This document shows positions 10,664 through 23,386 of a DNA stretch of 64,000 nucleotides, in pieces. The stretch lies in NCBI GenBank assembly GCA_028829895.1, contig CM054177.1:76314663-76378662 (forward strand), read 5' to 3'. The notes below the pieces were generated by a model. It was not told where the DNA came from, did not search any database, and saw only the letters and a list, made by a program, of their open reading frames with translations. Within the stretch, counting starts at the first letter, position 1. Each line of letters begins with the position of its first letter. Made by a program: the position numbers and the translations under genes. The stretch is from Sinotaia quadrata. Its lineage: Eukaryota > Mollusca > Gastropoda > Architaenioglossa > Viviparidae.

Positions 10664-11588
10664 TTTAATTTCTATCTAACACCAACCCTTTTTTAAATTT
10701 CTAGTAAATATGATCGTTTAGAATTTTTCAAATCAGAATACACCAGTGCTATAAAACTAACAACCAACTATGTTAACAATCCTTTATGCTAACATAAATG
10801 CTCTGCATTATATCTCTATAGATTTGTTGCGATTTAAGAATGAAGCATATATTTTTATATTTAATTATTATTTCAGCTTCCTTCGAGGTTTAGATCATAT
10901 CTTGTTAGAGAAAATGGACTGCAGTAAATCAGAACAAAAAAAGTTAAACCCTACTCATCTCCTTAAGGGTAGTATTTTTACGGTAAACTACAATAGCCAT
11001 CGACTTGCGAATTAATTCAGAGTATGCCTACGGTACACCTACAAACAAGAAAATAAACCAAATAATTTGTTTTAAATGACCTGCTGTATACAAAACACCT
11101 TATAAAAGCTATAACATTTTACATCTGTTTTGAAAGGATCGATATTTCAGGTAGGTGTCTTAACGAGTGAGAATTTTCTCGTCTTAGTGTAGCAACAGAT
11201 GAAGACCGAAATTTGTAAACACTACGTGTACATGTCGCAAAAAAGCATGTGGAGAGACATTACATGTCTGGAAATAATTAAATGTTTATATCATATATAA
11301 ATAATAATAGTTTCTATCTTGTAGAGAACGGAAATATTTAACAGTTATTAGTTTTGTTTATAGAAATTAAGTAAAATCATGACGATTAAACGACTACTGT
11401 GCGAGGGAATGATAAGACTACTTTTTGATCAATTTAGAGTTATTTCCCTACGGATCGAATTAAAAATAAAATAACAGGAGACAAGCAATAAACTGGTGTT
11501 TGAAGTGACCGTAAAACAGGGAGTTAACAATGTTAACATTTTTGTTAATGTAATGTAAATCTACTGCGCTCGTTCACAAGAGGCAAGA
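10664..11588. promoter_or_regulatory. Shared head-to-head promoter region between GPR180 and the zinc-finger gene
   Basis: 925 bp separate the two start codons, which point away from each other, so both promoters and 5' UTRs must lie here unless extra 5' exons exist. CpG dinucleotides are more frequent here than in the introns (for example around 11130-11250 and 11380-11580). No TATA box is convincing. The transcription start sites cannot be placed by eye. Confidence 0.55.
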
Positions 11589-12210
11589 ATGAATTCATTT
11601 TCGGACTTTTTAAAGTCTGATCCTACTAGCTCCATCATTTCTAGTCTTCATCTCACATTGCCTTTCGAATTAGTTAAAAGTTGGATAAATTTATCAAAGC
11701 AACAGTGGATTACGAATGTCGCAAATCCATGGAATGCCTCTGAATCTGGTTCCATATTGTCTACCTTACTCCAAAGAACTAACTTTGCTGCTTCACAATC
11801 GCAGAATATCATCGCACCTGATAAAGCACCCGAATATATTTCATTCGAAACTAATGGAGCCTCAAAATCTTTTCCGCTGAACAGTACAACCACCGCAGGA
11901 AACGCCCTTATTGCTGGAAATGAAATCACATCTTTATCTGATCCATCTCAGAAACTGCCATGGACAGAGTTAATGCCATCATGTTTAGAAACAGATTTTA
12001 CTGTAATAACAGACCAAGAAAGCGGACAAAGTAAAGTGCACTTATTGCTTCATCTGACCAAAGTTGGCCTCTTAGTGAAAGAAGGTGCATTGCATGTAAT
12101 GCTGCTTGATGTAAACAAAGTAACTTCAAGTTCCACATGTAGTCCAAGCCAGGCAGATTTTGCCAAGACAGAAATCAATGTGGTAATCACTAAACATGAT
12201 TCACACATAG
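11589..12210 (+). CDS. Zinc-finger gene coding exon 1 (unrecognised N-terminal region)
   Basis: ATG in context CAAGAATGA. It encodes 207 codons plus one base, with donor ATAG|GTAAGATG. The product is Ser/Thr-rich with mixed hydrophobic stretches (for example KVHLLLHLTKVGLLV) and no zinc finger. It may hold a protein-interaction domain, but nothing specific can be recognised. Confidence 0.85.
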
Positions 12211-15200
12211 GTAAGATGAACAAAAATAAAATATAATAATTACAAACTCAGTAAGATGAGTATGAGAGTTAATGTTTTAATATTGATAATGTTATCCTGT
12301 CTCACACAATAACTGAATAAGAAGCAGATTTACAGGGGGTGGTGGGGTTGCCAGGAAGTCCTAGTTGTGTGATCTGAGTATTGCAATCTCAGAGAGCAAA
12401 TTTCAAAGAAGCATTTTTGACCCTCTTATTACAAATAATACTAATTCAGAGGCTGAGATATTTTCTGTAGGCCACCTCTATGTAATTGTAAGCAACTTTG
12501 TTTGTACAAAAACAATTTAATTACATCTGATTGTCTATTCATAATTAATCCATTTAGAGTGGATTTAGAAAAGGACTTTTGATTGAAACTTGAAACCCTC
12601 CAAGATAATTTGCTGCCTCCCCAATTTTTTTTTATTGCTCTTGGATATAAGTAAATGTGGCATGCCATCTTCAGTCTATAAAACAAATTCTTTTACTGAT
12701 TAGAAAATGTAAAATTATATCAATAAATAGTATTTTAGTAAAGATCCCAATTGCACTGATGGGTCTATCTAATAATCTTTGTTCTGCCACATCAGCCTTC
12801 TAATGTCCTGTTTTCCCTTACAAATACAAGTCAGGGTTTTTGTTTGTCTGCATTTTGCAGATGAACTGAAAATGTATACAGTTGAGGTGTATCATTGTAT
12901 GTGTATAATTTGGACTGCCTCATATTTTCTGGGATTATTTCAATCTCTTCATTTTTGACAGAATAAAAGTAGTCCATATATCTTATAAGCTAAGATGCAA
13001 CAGACATACTTTTAAAACTAATAATATAATCCCTTTGTTTAGGTTAAAATATTGATTACATAAATTAATTTTACCCATATTTGTAACACTATTTGCTTGT
13101 TGAGCCAACAGTTATTATTAAACAGTAAATTTGATCCAGTCATATCACTTGTCTCTGTTAAGTGTTAACAAAATCACTAAGATTTGAATATTTTTAAATA
13201 TTATTTCATAAGGTTGGTTAACTCACCTGTCACTAATTTAGTAATTAGTACAAGTCTCATTTATATATATAATAAAAAATAAAATACAGACTTAAAATTT
13301 ACCATTGATTAAACTAGTAATAGTAGTATATGTAATTAATAAATCACCAGTAATACTTTAACATGAATGTCTTGAATGCCATTAACTGTATAACTATAAG
13401 TAACAATTTAACCTGTAATTGTTTATATCTTTGATTGGGTATTAGCTAAACACCATTTATATGATGACCACAAAAACATATCAGTTATCTATGATTCAAC
13501 TTTGAATACTTTGAAGTTTGATGGAGAAAATATTCATGCTTAGACAACTTTAACTAGTTTTAGCTTATATATGTATTGTCAGTTCTGATTTCTTTTAAAG
13601 TTATTGTATATATGTTATAATTAACAGTGATTGGAGGCTGATCTGGATTATTTTAAAATTAGAAATCCAGCTGTTTAAATAAAACTGTTTCCAAGACTAG
13701 ATCTTAGGAGTACTGCTCTTAGTTCATGCCAGGTAGAGAAATGCTTCACAATGTGTTGGTTTACAAATATATGCTAAGTTTGGATTTATGATTTTTACTT
13801 TCTATTCTCAAACATGCTGTATGCTAAATCAGTAAATGAGTTTGAACTTGCCTGCTTACCACAATTGTTTGCCACACTGGTGACCAAATCATGACATTGT
13901 GCAATGATGTAATTGTAGCATCTCTATATGTGTCAGTTATATTTATTTGATCTGTATTTAGTTTATGATGTTAAATTGTTTATGGTTAGTATGTCAAAAC
14001 CTTTCAAGAAAAGACAAGAGACTTTTCCACTGCATCCTGAAATGTTTTTACTCATTCAAAGTAGAGATTGTCTTACTAGAACAGTAGAACTAGAAGTAGA
14101 ATAAACACATGTTTTGCCTCTTCTTTCCAGAACTGTGAGTATGATTCACCAAGAAGATGCTGGTGGGAAAATAAGAAGTTTATTCTTTATATTGTTTTAA
14201 ACTGCAATTGTGTTCAAGACAAGCATAATTGCATTAGAAAAATATAACTGATACAGTGATAGAAAACAGTGTTGGGTGGGTGAGGTTAAAAAGCAGCGTG
14301 CTAAAGAGATATGTGAGCATGAACAAAATACTGTTGTGTTATGAAGATACAACAAAAATAAACACTGAGTTAGAGAGTTGTAACAGCAAGAAAACAATGC
14401 TGTTTTATTGTTTTGGAAATATAACAGGAAAAAACAACATGTGTTAAGGAGACTTGTGAAAAAGACAGTGGATTATAAAATTTATAATAGAAAAACGTAA
14501 CAAAAAATGTTAGAATAGTTAGGGAGAAAAGGTAGTGTTTAGTAGGGAGACATAACAGAAAAATGTTAGAATAGTTAGGGAGAAAAGGTAGTGTTAGTAG
14601 GAAGACGCAACAGAAAAATGTTAGAATAGTTAGGGAGAAAGGGTAGTAGGAAGACATAACAGAAAAATGTTAGAATAGTTAGGGAGAAAAGGTAGTGTTA
14701 GTAGGAAGACATAACAGAAAAATGTTAGAATTGTTAGGGAGAAAAGGTAGTGTTAGTAGGAAGACATAACAGAAAAATGTCAGAATAGTTAGGGAGAAAA
14801 GGTAGTGTTAGTAGGAAGACATAACAGAAAAATGTTAGAATAGTTTGGGAATGGTAGTAGGAAAAGGTAGTAGGAAGATGTAACAGAAAGATGTTAGAAT
14901 AGTTTGGGAATGGTAGTAAAACTAGTATAGTAGTACTAGTAGGAAAAGGTAGTAGGAAGATGTAAGAGAAAGATGTTAGAATAGTTTGGGAGAAAAAGTA
15001 GTGTTATAGTAGGAAAGCATGACAGGAAAAAATATTATTGTTTTAGGATAATATAATAATAATAACAAAACAAAATCAATGTTATATAAGAGACACACAA
15101 TTAAACTAAAACAATGTTAATTAGTTAAAGAGAGGTAACAGACAGAAAAGAGTGATCAAAAGACATTGCTTGCTTATGGTGATTTAGACCTTAGCACTAA

Positions 15201-17249
15201 TTAGAATTGAGAATGGTAATTTGACCAGATTCATATTGTGACTTAATTTCATTATATATATATATATATAATAACATAGTAGTTTTTTATCCCTGTGAAT
15301 TTATGATTATTTTTTCTTTGTAAGCTAATTCTCAAATTAAAATTTACATTCATGGTGCAACCAATTTATTTTTACATGCCTATCCTGTGAACCATTACTA
15401 GTATTTGTAGTAATAGAACAGGTTTACTTATAACTTATATGAATGAGATGTTGCTGTCCCAAAAATTAGGCTTTGGTTATACTTATAGAGCCTAAACAGC
15501 TAAACTTAAAATCTCTTATCCAAATTAAACTAGCAACAGCAACAAAAAGTTTTTTTTTTCTCTTTGTGACCTTACAGTTTGTTTGGTTTTTTTTAAAGCA
15601 ATAATTTTACTCTTCTTGCTGATATGCACAACTAAGAAAGAAATAAAACTGTTTCTTTCTTCCTTGAGGACAAACAGATAAAAAGATTTCTTCCTTCCTT
15701 GAGGACAAACTGATAACAAAAAGAAATGTTGAGTTTACTTATAGTTATACTAATTTTACTATCTCCTTAATTTATTTATTGTTTGTTGTTTTTCATTTGC
15801 TGCATTATAAATATATCACAATAATAATTATATTTAAAGTCAAATTCGTTATTTTTATGAGTATACTTTATGAATTTTGTTAATACTTATTCTTTGAGTT
15901 CTAACCTTCATTTATAATTCAGGGCCTGAGATGGTCTGTCATGAGGGGTTAGTATCTAAAGAAAATAATTACTGTAGGAATTTGGAGACTGTTAGTAGAG
16001 ATGGAATAACTTCTGAAAATCCTGCTTTTATCAAGAGGAAAAGAGGGCGGCCCAGAAAGATCTGTTCTGATGCAAAGATATTCCCCAATGCCAACATCAG
16101 CAATCACTCAACAGGTTCAGCAGCAGGTAATGGTGATTTTGGATATTTTTGCAACTCTAAAACCTTGGACATTTTCAATTTTATGCCAAATCTTTGCTTT
16201 CAAATACTTAGACATAAGCTTATCTATTCTGATCACTGATAAAAGTGATATAAGAAGTTGACTTAATTGTATTAAATTAAAATGCATCTAAAGCTGAGTT
16301 TGGTCAACGACCTTCATTTGTTTTATAATCCTAAATCATAAGTTAGTTAATTTGTTTGTTCATGTTTAATAAATTCTTTAAGTATTTTAAAATCAGTCTA
16401 GCATGTTTGACACGTGTCATTTATACTATTATAGAGAGGATATGTTGATTGAAAATGATTAAAATGGTGTTTGAATACTTTTCTCTTCTATTGGCATTGA
16501 AACTGACAAATATCATTTAAGGCAACCCATTTCCAAGATCAGTATGTAGTAGTTCCTAAACTGACAAATATCATTTAAGGCAACCCATTTCCAAGATCAG
16601 TATGTAGTAGTTCCTAAACTGACAAATATCATTTAAGGTGACCCATTTCCAAGATCAGTATGTAGTAGTTCCTAAACTGACAAATATCATTTAAGGTGAC
16701 CCATTTCCAAGATCAGTTTGTAGTAGTTCCTAGATTTCATAGCCACTCATCTTCTAGATCTATAAAGACATTAGTTTCTAATCTCACAACCATCCATTTT
16801 ATAGATCTATATAAGCTAGTACCTAGATTTCGATTTCATGGCCATCCTGCTTATAGTTATAGACCTTGACTTGTAGCTAGATTTCATGGCCACCCATCTT
16901 TAAGATCTATATAGACTAGTTCCTATAGTTATAATGTCCACCCACATTCTGATTTAACTGTTTCTGTTTAAAATGAACTCAATTTTTGTTTTTTCTTAAT
17001 ATAGTAGAAACTAGAATGTACGTTTATACACAGTAATAATTCCACCTGTTCTTATATTTATAAAAGACTGAAATACTTCAGAAATATTTTTTAATGAATC
17101 AAATATAGTTTTGTTATTAATGCTAATATTAATTTTAATATTAATATATTAATTACTAAATGAAAACAAATAATGATTGTAAGCATTAAAACCCCATCTG
17201 TGATTTTAAACTGAAAAATTCAAGCATATTTTATAGATGATGATGATAT

Positions 17250-17330
<81 letters not shown>

Positions 17331-20300
17331 TTTAATGTGTTAAAGAATGATAGAACAACTATTTTTATTTTTCAGTAAATTTCTTCATTGGATTCAAAAC
17401 TTTTACAATGTATCCTTTATTTGGCATTCTAACATTAATGGATTGCTAAATTCAAAGAAGTTTCTCAACTAAATAAGATTTTCTGAATTTATATCAAACT
17501 ATGTTAAAAACCACTGTCTGCCATTCAAATTCAATGCTTTTTCCAAAATTCTCACTCTTCACTAGAGATTTGGGTTGGCAGATCTGTATAACTTTATAAG
17601 TCAAATCATTGAATTTCAAGTGGATAATTAGCTATGCATTATATTTGTGACACAAAACCACCCTAGTTATGGTTAAGATTATTTATTTATTATTATTAAT
17701 CATCCATAACTAATTACAAGTGATGCAATTAATTATTAATCTATGTTATTAATAATTCTCCAGAAGACACCATTTGTCCCTCTCATTTGGCAGAAATGCA
17801 GACATTTTCTCTCTTCCACAGCATTGAAGACCAACATCTATTGTCACACAATATTCCCATAGTGGAAAACTTCTTACCAAAGGAGAAGATAAATGCATCT
17901 TTAATCTCTATTTATCGAGCTCCCATCCACTCACTATCTCTACACATATAGTTAGTTATCAATCTGCAAGGTCAATAAATTTATTAAATCAACAATCAAA
18001 TATACAAAATATGAATATAATCATAAGAGCATTGACATTTACATCTCTTCAAATCAATGTTCGATTAACGCTGGACAATTGTTCAGTTTATCCTAGCACA
18101 GTAGCAGAGACATCAGGGGTTGATTTTACATATATATATAATTACGTTCATAGATATCATTCATCACAGAAATGAGAGTGGAGTTTTAGAGAAATAATTA
18201 AAGTCACTGTACATAACCTTTTCATTGATGGCCGCTGTCACTAGCACATGTTCACAATCACGTTTTTGCAACAAGTCACTGTCTTTCTTATGTAGATGAT
18301 GGTCCAGTGTACCCCTTCTAGGCACATTACACAACTGTTCCAGAATCTTCAATGCACTCACAAAGCACACCAAAGAGAATTGTCCTGAACTTTGCATGCA
18401 CTATCAAAAGTACATCATGCAGAGTGTTCTAGAATCTTCTTGTGCACTACTCAACACACTAGGAGGAATGTTCAAATAATCTTCTTAAATTTTTTAGACC
18501 AAACTAAAGCCTCAGTTTTTGCCATATTGGCTCTCGAACACAATTCAAAGGAATCAACTTACAGTAACTGATAAGTACAACAACAACGCTGGATTCACAC
18601 ATCAACATGATCCACTAAAGTATAGTAGTCACTGATTTGAGGGGACCAAGAAAAAAAGGTGTGCTCTTCTCTGCAAAAGTCAAATTAAGGCAGCTCTATA
18701 TTTCAGGCATATTTCTTTTCTAAAACCTCCTTTCTCTCTTGCATACATTCTGAGCTTACAAAGCCAGCATCAGTATTCATTATCTTGATACAAACGCAGC
18801 ATAAGAAATATAGCATTAATCAAAATTTACAAGTATAATATACAATGTAGTCAAATTAGTGAGCATAGAAATAATGGTTCAGATACATAAAGCATTTTCC
18901 AATTCATATCATTGATCAATAGCAAACATACGAAATATTTCAAAGTCCATTATTTTTTTTATCAGTCAGTTAACTTACCATAAGTTAACAATCACCTTTA
19001 TGATCTGACTCAAGTTTCAAAAATCAAAGTGATTAAATTAGAGAACTTCTTCAACAAAATAACTTTCAGTCCATCCCCATTGGATGAATTTGCTATGAAC
19101 GAGTGTGAGACTGTTAGTAAAAAAAAAATTACTCATCCAGTTGGAGCTGGTTTGGATTGCATCAGCAAATTCTAGTATACTATCCACCTGAGTTGCTTAC
19201 TTCCAACTTTGACCCAAAAAATACCATCATAAGTAGTGACCAAGGTCTCTATTTGACATTTAACAATTTATACAACAATTAAGTTTAGAAATAGAGATAG
19301 GCAAATTTACTCTGCCACAAAATGATGAAATGATATATTCAGATTAATTTTATAAGAATTATTTTATTTAAACAGTGGAATATATGTTGAGTCTATATAT
19401 TAAAAACTTAATTTTTTTTTCAAAATTCTCTAGCTGCAGCTGAGACTGCAGCAACAAGTGTTGTAACTCCACTGCTTGGCAAAAGCCGGTATTGTCTGCG
19501 GGGTGTAAAACTACCTGCTTCAATCTTTGGGTACTCTGATTCTGAACTTGATGATGAGCAGGAGGATCTGCCATCAGACAACAACATACAGCACAAGATT
19601 AGAGGCACGTACCATGCAAAGCAAAATAGCAGTCAAATGTGTGAACATGCTTCAGCCAGTGACCATTTGAATTTTCAACAGGATTGCCTGCATAAATTTA
19701 AACAAGAAGAGCTCGAGATTGTTGACAATCAAGAAGGGATTAGAACTGCACAGCCACTCACTGTTGATAACCCAGCAATACATGGGATTTTACAACCAAC
19801 AGCTATAGATGCAGAGCAGACCTTGGAATCAAAGCCCCTTTCAGAGCACATGGTAGCTTATAACAACAAGAAAATGAAGGAGTTGGAAAGGAAAGTGTGC
19901 CGCCCTGGAATGCCTTTAGGTAGAAGGAAACGAATCAAAGTAGACTTGACAGGACAGCCCAAGTTTGCTAGGCGAAAGCGCAATAATCAGAAACTAGCAT
20001 CCTGCAAATATTGCCGTCGCATGTTTTGTGATTATTCTGGTGTCTCCATGCATGTAAAGAAGTTCCACACTAATGAAAAAGATCTGGATGAGTACCTGCA
20101 AAGGCTGAAGAAACTGGAAGTGGTACAGTGTTCTGTTTGTGGTGTGGATTGTGAAAGTCGCATCCACCGCCAACAGCATGAAGACAAGGAACATTTTAAG
20201 ATGGTTACACTGCAGTGCCAAATTTGCAGCAAATCCTTTATCAACTTACCACGCTTGAGGTCTCACATTCGCTCTGTACACTGCATCCAAGGCAAAGCTC

Positions 20301-21403
20301 ATGCCTGCCCTCATTGCCCGGCTAAATTCAAATGGGTTGCGACACTGAAGGCACACATTGGAGAAATTCATGATGGCATCAAAACTGTGTCATGTGACAT
20401 CTGCAGCAAAAAGTTCTACCGCAGAGCACAGCTCAATCGACATGCCAGAATCCATGGCCCCGATGACGCAAAGATACCATGCAAGTTGTGCGGTCGAAAG
20501 TTCTGGTATGCCAACAACCTTCAGCGCCACGTGTCAATCATTCATAGTCCACAACAAGAGTCTTGGCATTGTTCATACTGTGGTAAAGGTTTTCATCGCA
20601 AACAAGGGCTCATGTGCCATACAGAAAAGGTTCACTTTTCTCTATACCCTTTCCACTGCAGTATTTGTAAGGCTGGCTTTCCTCGCGCCATCACTCTGGA
20701 AAAGCATATGGCCAGCGAGCATGCCATATTGGACTTCAAGGCCCCAGATGGCCGTCGTGCCCATTTCAAATACCACCTGTCAGAGGATGATGTTCTGCAC
20801 TGTAATTTCTGTGGCCAGAACTTCTTCTATAAGACTCAGCTCGTGGAGCACATACACCTGGCTCATGGCTCCTCGTTCCCATTCCATTGTGACAGGTGCA
20901 AACAGGGATTTCTGGAATTGCAGTTTCTTGTGGTTCATCAAAAACATGCTCATGGAATTATACCAGATCCAAACAGCACTGAATTTGTTGCTGAAATTGC
21001 TGTGAACACACCTCTGGCGGAATCAGATGAAGTGTCACCTTATGACACTGTGCGTAGAAATGATCCAGGGGGAAACAGAATGGAGACAAATTATCTCATC
21101 ACAGATGATACTGCAAACTCATTACCAAAACACTCTGAGATGTCCTACATTGTGCGAGTGGAGAATGGGGAAAGCACGATTCAGTATGTGATTCAGCACA
21201 CAGAGGGATCAGACGCTGTTTCTGGAGAATCAGTGGTCCAAGACATTGCTAGCCTCTTGCTGGCAGCAGAACAGTCCATGCAGGTAGAAACAAGTCGTCA
21301 AGGTCTCTTGTCTGAGCAGCACTTACTTACGAATACGTCACAAGAAGATGTTTTATTAAAGCAGGCTTTACAAAAGGACAGGGCTCACAATGCATTGCTT
21401 TAG
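11589..21403 (+). CDS. AT-hook and ten-finger C2H2 zinc-finger protein, three coding exons, complete
   Basis: Putative nuclear DNA-binding regulator of 931 residues. CDS = 11589-12210, 15923-16126 and 19434-21403 (2796 nt including TAG). Both introns are phase 1 with GT-AG ends. Residues 1-207 (exon 1) show no domain I recognise. An AT-hook core (RGRPRK) is at about 248-253 in exon 2. Basic, NLS-like runs (GRRKRIK, ARRKRNN) lie at about 438-460. Ten C2H2 fingers span about 466-782, most with C-x2-C and H-x3-5-H spacing and few canonical TGEKP linkers. The acidic C-tail (about 783-931) is finger-free and rich in Ser, Glu and Gln. The best-supported start is the ATG at 11589; it opens a 621-bp reading frame. 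The gene is divergent from GPR180. Orthology is not assigned because C2H2 families are too large to name by eye. Confidence 0.9.
14487..15025. repeat. Minisatellite, about 54-bp unit, zinc-finger gene intron 1
   Basis: About nine units of theme AGAAAAATGTTAGAATAGTT, AGGGAGAAAAGGTAGTGTTA, GTAGGAAGACATAAC. The right-hand units are shortened and rearranged. Confidence 0.9.
15240..15271. repeat. (AT)n microsatellite
   Basis: Short run of TATATATA in intron 1 of the zinc-finger gene. Confidence 0.7.
15650..15720. repeat. Short tandem duplication
   Basis: Two copies of a TTCTTTCTTCCTTGAGGACA-type unit, about 37 bp apart. Confidence 0.7.
15923..16126 (+). CDS. Zinc-finger gene coding exon 2 (AT-hook)
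   Basis: 204 bp, phase 1 to 1. The acceptor is TTATAATTCAG|GG and the donor GCAG|GTAATGG. It encodes an AT-hook with core RGRPRK preceded by KRK, a minor-groove binding motif typical of chromatin proteins. Because the exon is symmetric, skipping it would keep the frame and remove the AT-hook. Confidence 0.85.
16501..16735. repeat. Minisatellite, about 59-bp unit, four copies, zinc-finger gene intron 2
   Basis: Four nearly identical units beginning ACTGACAAATATCATTTAAG. Degenerate relatives of a different theme (ATGGCCACCCATCTTATAGA) continue to about 16930. Confidence 0.9.
17252..17328. repeat. Compound (GATA)n(GACA)n(GATA)n microsatellite
   Basis: A GACA block of about eight units sits between two GATA blocks, as if point-mutated GATA repeats had spread inside a GATA tract. 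Confidence 0.95.
17646..19319 (-). mobile_element. Full-length copy of a dispersed LTR-like element (about 1.67 kb) in zinc-finger gene intron 2
   Basis: Reverse-oriented copy of the family shared with 7930-9061, 36462-36942, 39438-40012 and 49215-49459. Element sense begins TGTGGCAGAGTAAATTTGCC and ends in TGTCACA, giving TG...CA ends like a solo LTR. An internal TTTAATAAATTTATTGACC could be a polyadenylation signal. No reading frame of note, no tRNA primer site seen, and no clear target duplication at this copy. It ends 115 bp before the exon 3 acceptor. Confidence 0.6.
19434..21403 (+). CDS. Zinc-finger gene coding exon 3 (C2H2 array and C-terminus)
   Basis: Acceptor TTCTCTAG|CT, phase 1; open to TAG at 21401-21403. 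Ten fingers begin at CKYC (20003) and end at HAH (about 20953). A Glu/Asp-rich region with SDSELDDEQED precedes them. The 3' UTR has an AATAAA at 21682-21687. Confidence 0.92.
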
Positions 21404-21681
21404 AACTCATGATAGTTTGATCAGTTTTGGGGCAAGCAAATATAAACTCCAGAAATTATATCTTTTGCTTAGGGCACTCTATAATTTTTTTATTTCTAGA
21501 GTATGAATGTTTATTAAAATATTTTGACTTTATTATTCCTGCTGAAGACAATGGAATGACTTTCAGGCTTTTAAAAGTAGATTTTATAATGAATCCTAAA
21601 ATAATGGTTAGCATAATGTTCAATGTTATTTTAAAGTTATTTTAAAATTTAGTTTTCAAAAGCTGTGCACATCCAGGAAGA

Positions 21682-21687
21682 AATAAA
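21682..21687 (+). terminator. Candidate polyadenylation signal of the zinc-finger gene
   Basis: AATAAA 279 bp after the stop codon, in AT-rich 3' flank. It is the first clear hexamer downstream. Confidence 0.5.
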
Positions 21688-21759
21688 AATGTATCCTTTT
21701 ACTCCTGTTACTATGGTTACCTCTTTAATAGTAGTCTAGATTGGGTTATTTGAGTATTA

Positions 21760-23342
21760 AATTAGTCTGTCAGATTACTTGGGGAGGGGGGGGGTAATGT
21801 GAAGACATTCGCAAATTGTATAGGTAATTCTTTTAGAACTTTAGTTATTGGAATGGGCATGGCCTTGATCCAACTATCCCCATTACAGCAGTCCTGCAAG
21901 GACACATCAAAAGGGTGTGATATGAGTGCACACTTTAAATCTTAATTGGTTTTGATAACATAAAACGTTACATTCAATTTATATATATATATATATATAA
22001 TTTTCTAACAGCACAGCCAGCATACACACACAAGAAGAGTGTAAATGCAGCAGATGTTATGATAAGTAGCATATCCTAACCTGGTTGACTTTATTAGCCA
22101 TACACCAAAACTGTCTATGTTGAAAGTTTCAAAATTGTTTGTTCTTCACGCCCAAAATTGTTTGCCCATCACACCCATAATTTTTTGCCTGTATATACTG
22201 GCCGACCATTCTGAGCCATGACAGCTGTTTCCATCTTGAACTATACTGTTACATTTGTGATGTTCATTAAAGTATAGAGTTCTTGATCATGTTATCAGTG
22301 CAAGGCTTCAATATTTGAGTGTTAATACTCATTCTGATGAAAAGATGATTTCCACCTGAATTTGGATTACTTAGTGAGTGAATTTATACTCGAATGAATG
22401 ACCTGTATTAATGGTGATTTCCACTTAAAATTGGATTGTTTAGTGAGTACTTTATGTGATTATATACTCAAATTAGTGATATGTGTCAATGATGATTTCC
22501 TCTTGAATTTGGCTTGGTTATGGAATTCCCTGGCTCTAAAGCTTTGTTTAATGATTTGTTGGCACTTCCTTGTAAATTAAATATTTGGCTGATTTAATCA
22601 AAACTTGCATATTAATGAATTAATGAGTGCATTTTGAAACTGTTTACTTTAATGTTGGTGATGTCAAATTAGAATATTTTCAGTGTCCGGAGTTACAGAC
22701 TTCTGTCAGATCATGCTGACCTCTTTGATTAGGGACGTTTGTGATGTGAATATAAAGTCATTTTGGTGTATTTCCCTTTTATTTAAAAAAAATCAAAACA
22801 AAAACACAACCTTTCCCATGCATGCATGTATTTATGAGAATGCAAATTGAGTGCATGTGTAATGAAAATTACATTTATGCACAGTAATAACTGCGTTTTA
22901 ATTAGTTATTATTACCTGGATAAGTTATGTGTTCATTTAATGCAGGATTTCAAAGGGGTCACCTTTCTCGCTCTGTGCTACGTCAACTGTAACTGCAAAA
23001 TGAGTTTCAAAATTTTGAATTAGCTACTGACGTCTTGCTCTGAGCAATACCCCCCACCACCACCACCACTCCCTGCTTTCTCAATACAACATAATGTAAC
23101 AATATTCTTTGTGAATTCATTTATAATTATTAATCGTTAAGGCAATTGTTTGTTTCCAAATATTTTATTTGTAAGTGTTATTCAGATTAATGCTCTACTT
23201 TGTGTTGAAGGGGGGAAAAACAATCATATTGCAATCACTGATGACTTAAGTGAGATCATCCAAAGGATTGTCTGTTTTCAGTTGTATCCACATTCATTTC
23301 TTATGTAGAACTGAATAGACTACAAAGTCTTTCTCACACTCA

Positions 23343-23386
<44 letters not shown>

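Noticed and set aside
20358..21005. 215-codon frame within the zinc-finger exon
   Set aside because: Out-of-frame shadow of the C2H2 coding sequence.
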